Source of the DNA: an uncultured Succinatimonas sp.
Lineage (GTDB): Bacteria > Pseudomonadota > Gammaproteobacteria > Enterobacterales > Succinivibrionaceae
Reading direction: 5' to 3'
DNA length: 8,159 bases
NCBI GenBank assembly: GCA_937880335.1
Contig: CALFLJ010000029.1
Span: forward strand, 1-8,159
Shown here: positions 6,867-8,159 of the stretch, one piece after another
Layout: every line of letters begins with the position of its first letter
How positions within the stretch are numbered: the stretch's first letter is position 1
Position numbers and translations under genes: made by a program
The notes under the pieces: generated by a model
Seen by the model: the letters and a program-made list of their open reading frames with translations, nothing else
Database searches by the model: none
Told to the model about the DNA's origin: nothing

Positions 6867-7355
6867 TTAAGCTTCAACTGGAACTAAAACCGGATCTTTC
6901 TTTAAGAAATGAGCGATAGTCTCAGTAAGACGGCGGTGATCCTGCAGGTGAGGTAATCCTGAAATAGTTGCAATACCACGCAAAACACCATTCACCTTAA
7001 TTGGAAATGCCCCACCACAATAAGCATAATGGAACTCGTCATCCATCCAGGGCTCTGTTTTCCCATCTAATTCATTTACTACAGCCTGAAGCAGTGAACA
7101 GTGTCCTGTACGCATTACTGTTGCACACTTTCTGTCCATCCAGCGGATATTATCTGCGTTTGTACCAGGCATTAAATACTGAAAAACTACAGTGTCATCT
7201 AAGATAATGCGCACAGCAATTGGTCTTTCCTCAAAATGCTCAGCCTCATAAACCAAAAGTTTACCTAACTCCAAGGCTTTATTTGCATCCATAGAATCAA
7301 AAACAAATTCCTTTTCAGCTTTCAATAATGCTTCGCGAGATTTTTCTGTATACAT
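6867..7355 (-). CDS. UPF0303 / HbpS-like (DUF336, PF03928) protein
   Basis: A 162-residue soluble protein, the usual length for the UPF0303 family, which belongs with the HbpS/GlcG-like domain once called haem-degrading. Conserved stretches are RPIAVRI at 44-50, MPGT at 62-65, W72 with RK at 75-76, GGAFPI at 114-119 and SGLPHLQDH at 132-140. There is no signal peptide or membrane segment, so it should be cytoplasmic. The precise role of the family is not settled; a link to haem is suggested only by distant relatives, and I would not assign an enzyme activity. The start at ATG 7355 is supported by a strong AAGGAG (7363-7368) seven bases upstream. It begins 21 bp after the hrpA stop and ends 28 bp before the BspA-like gene, so it is probably transcribed with both. 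Confidence 0.88.
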   Translation of the reverse strand: MYTEKSREALLKAEKEFVFDSMDANKALELGKLLVYEAEHFEERPIAVRIILDDTVVFQYLMPGTNADNIRWMDRKCATVMRTGHCSLLQAVVNELDGKTEPWMDDEFHYAYCGGAFPIKVNGVLRGIATISGLPHLQDHRRLTETIAHFLKKDPVLVPVEA

Positions 7356-7376
7356 AAGTTAACTCCTTGCAGATTT

Positions 7377-8159
7377 TTATGATTGTGGCGGATACTCAGT
7401 AAGTATGCGCTTTAACTCGTTCTCAATTCTTTTATCTGATATAGGACCTTTGACACCTAAATGCTGGGCAAAATAGCTTACTCTAAGTTCCTCTATCATA
7501 AAACGTACTTTTTCCAAGCTCTTGGGGATCTCCTTGTGTGCATAACGACTTAAGGTATTCTTATATAATTCCTTAACCTCACCTAATTGTCGACTTAGCA
7601 TTTGATCACGCACAGGATCACGTATAACCTTATCTAATCGCTCCATAGAAGCTTTTATATAGCGAGGAAAATCCATAAGGTTCTCATGTGGTGTCTGTGA
7701 CATAAAACCTTTTCTAATAAGGTTGTCCAAACTCTGCTCGACATCAGCATAAGCCATAGCCACACTTAATGGGATATTTCCTTTAAGTTTGCGCTTAAGC
7801 TCATGAGCACAGGTCAAAATTTCACCCGCAAGTGCTCCTAATTCTAAAGCAGTATCGTTTAATTTACCACGTACCAGATCTCGTAAACGATTAAAACTAT
7901 CCTCATCCCAGACAGGAGCATTCCCCTCATGCATAAGTTTATCAATTGCAGCTAATCTTAAATCATCAAGTAGCTCCTTAATTGAACCTAGGGGCTGATA
8001 GTACATGGCAATTTTAGATTTATTTGGTAAATGTTCATCCAGATAACTTGTAGGTATCTTGATACTTAAAGATAAAAGGCGTCTTTGTCCAAGCCACATC
8101 ATCCGCTCCTGCTTTGCCTCTGAGGCACACATCTCCATGCTAACCCGGTCCACCTTGTC
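7377..8159 (-). CDS. hrpA: ATP-dependent RNA helicase HrpA, C-terminal 260 residues (cut by right edge)
   Basis: This is the C-terminal part of the DEAH-box RNA helicase HrpA, the portion known as DUF3418 that follows the helicase core and OB-like region. The helicase motifs lie outside the window. Similarity to the enterobacterial protein, from memory, is clear in the stretch with LGQRRLLSLSIKIP, in the central KLNDTALELG and RKLKG regions, and above all in the end: IEELRVSYFAQHLG followed by GPISDKRI. The frame is open to the right edge, so the GTG at 8153 is an internal codon and not a start. The stop at 7377 lies 21 bp before the UPF0303 start, making hrpA the first visible gene of the minus-strand run. 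In E. coli the helicase acts on mRNA and on stalled ribosomes. Nothing looks damaged in the visible part. Confidence 0.92.
   Translation of the reverse strand, partial: DKVDRVSMEMCASEAKQERMMWLGQRRLLSLSIKIPTSYLDEHLPNKSKIAMYYQPLGSIKELLDDLRLAAIDKLMHEGNAPVWDEDSFNRLRDLVRGKLNDTALELGALAGEILTCAHELKRKLKGNIPLSVAMAYADVEQSLDNLIRKGFMSQTPHENLMDFPRYIKASMERLDKVIRDPVRDQMLSRQLGEVKELYKNTLSRYAHKEIPKSLEKVRFMIEELRVSYFAQHLGVKGPISDKRIENELKRILTEYPPQS

Noticed and set aside
7001..7207. Plus-strand open frame across the UPF0303 gene
   Set aside because: It lies antisense to a conserved family protein with a strong ribosome site.
8151..8153. GTG at 8153 as the start of a 258-residue gene
   Set aside because: The frame stays open to the edge and the product is plainly the C-terminal part of HrpA, which is far longer.
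1..8159. CRISPR array, insertion sequence, prophage or tRNA gene
   Set aside because: No spaced direct repeats, transposase, terminal inverted repeats, phage genes or cloverleaf sequence were seen.

Overview
The window is AT-rich DNA (roughly a third G+C by eye) with compact bacterial genes, clear Shine-Dalgarno sites and one textbook rho-independent terminator. A recognisable C-terminal part of the RNA helicase HrpA, a NorM-type MATE exporter and a chemotaxis receptor point to a gammaproteobacterium. The low G+C and the BspA-like (DUF285) repeat protein would fit an anaerobic, gut-dwelling relative of Aeromonadales such as Succinivibrionaceae. That placement is inference; no rRNA or tRNA gene is present to settle it.

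Layout, left to right. Positions 1-1108 (minus) hold the first 369 residues of a methyl-accepting chemotaxis protein that runs off the left edge. A very AT-rich divergent spacer of about 680 bp follows (1109-1787), with a CRP-like site on the receptor side and a palindrome plus a TATAAT box on the exporter side. Positions 1788-3161 (plus) encode a MATE exporter. A hairpin at 3163-3199 works as a terminator from both sides and separates it from the convergent gene at 3202-4797 (minus). That gene encodes an unusual membrane protein with a DnaJ-like cysteine-rich domain but no J domain. A second non-coding stretch (4798-5148) precedes a tight minus-strand run: hrpA (7377-8159, cut by the right edge), a UPF0303/HbpS-like protein (6867-7355), a tail-anchored BspA-like repeat protein (5615-6838) and a small DUF805 membrane protein (5149-5595). 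Gaps in this run are 21, 28 and 19 bp, so it is probably one transcript read from hrpA leftwards.

The ordinary parts are the receptor, the exporter and the helicase. The parts that deserve attention are the J-less zinc-finger membrane protein and the BspA-like protein, which lacks a signal peptide and appears to be held in the inner membrane by its C-terminus, with its repeats facing the cytoplasm. Both share the plan of a soluble cytoplasmic N-terminal portion with membrane segments at the C-terminus, and both lie next to the small membrane protein DUF805. Whether they act together cannot be told from the sequence.
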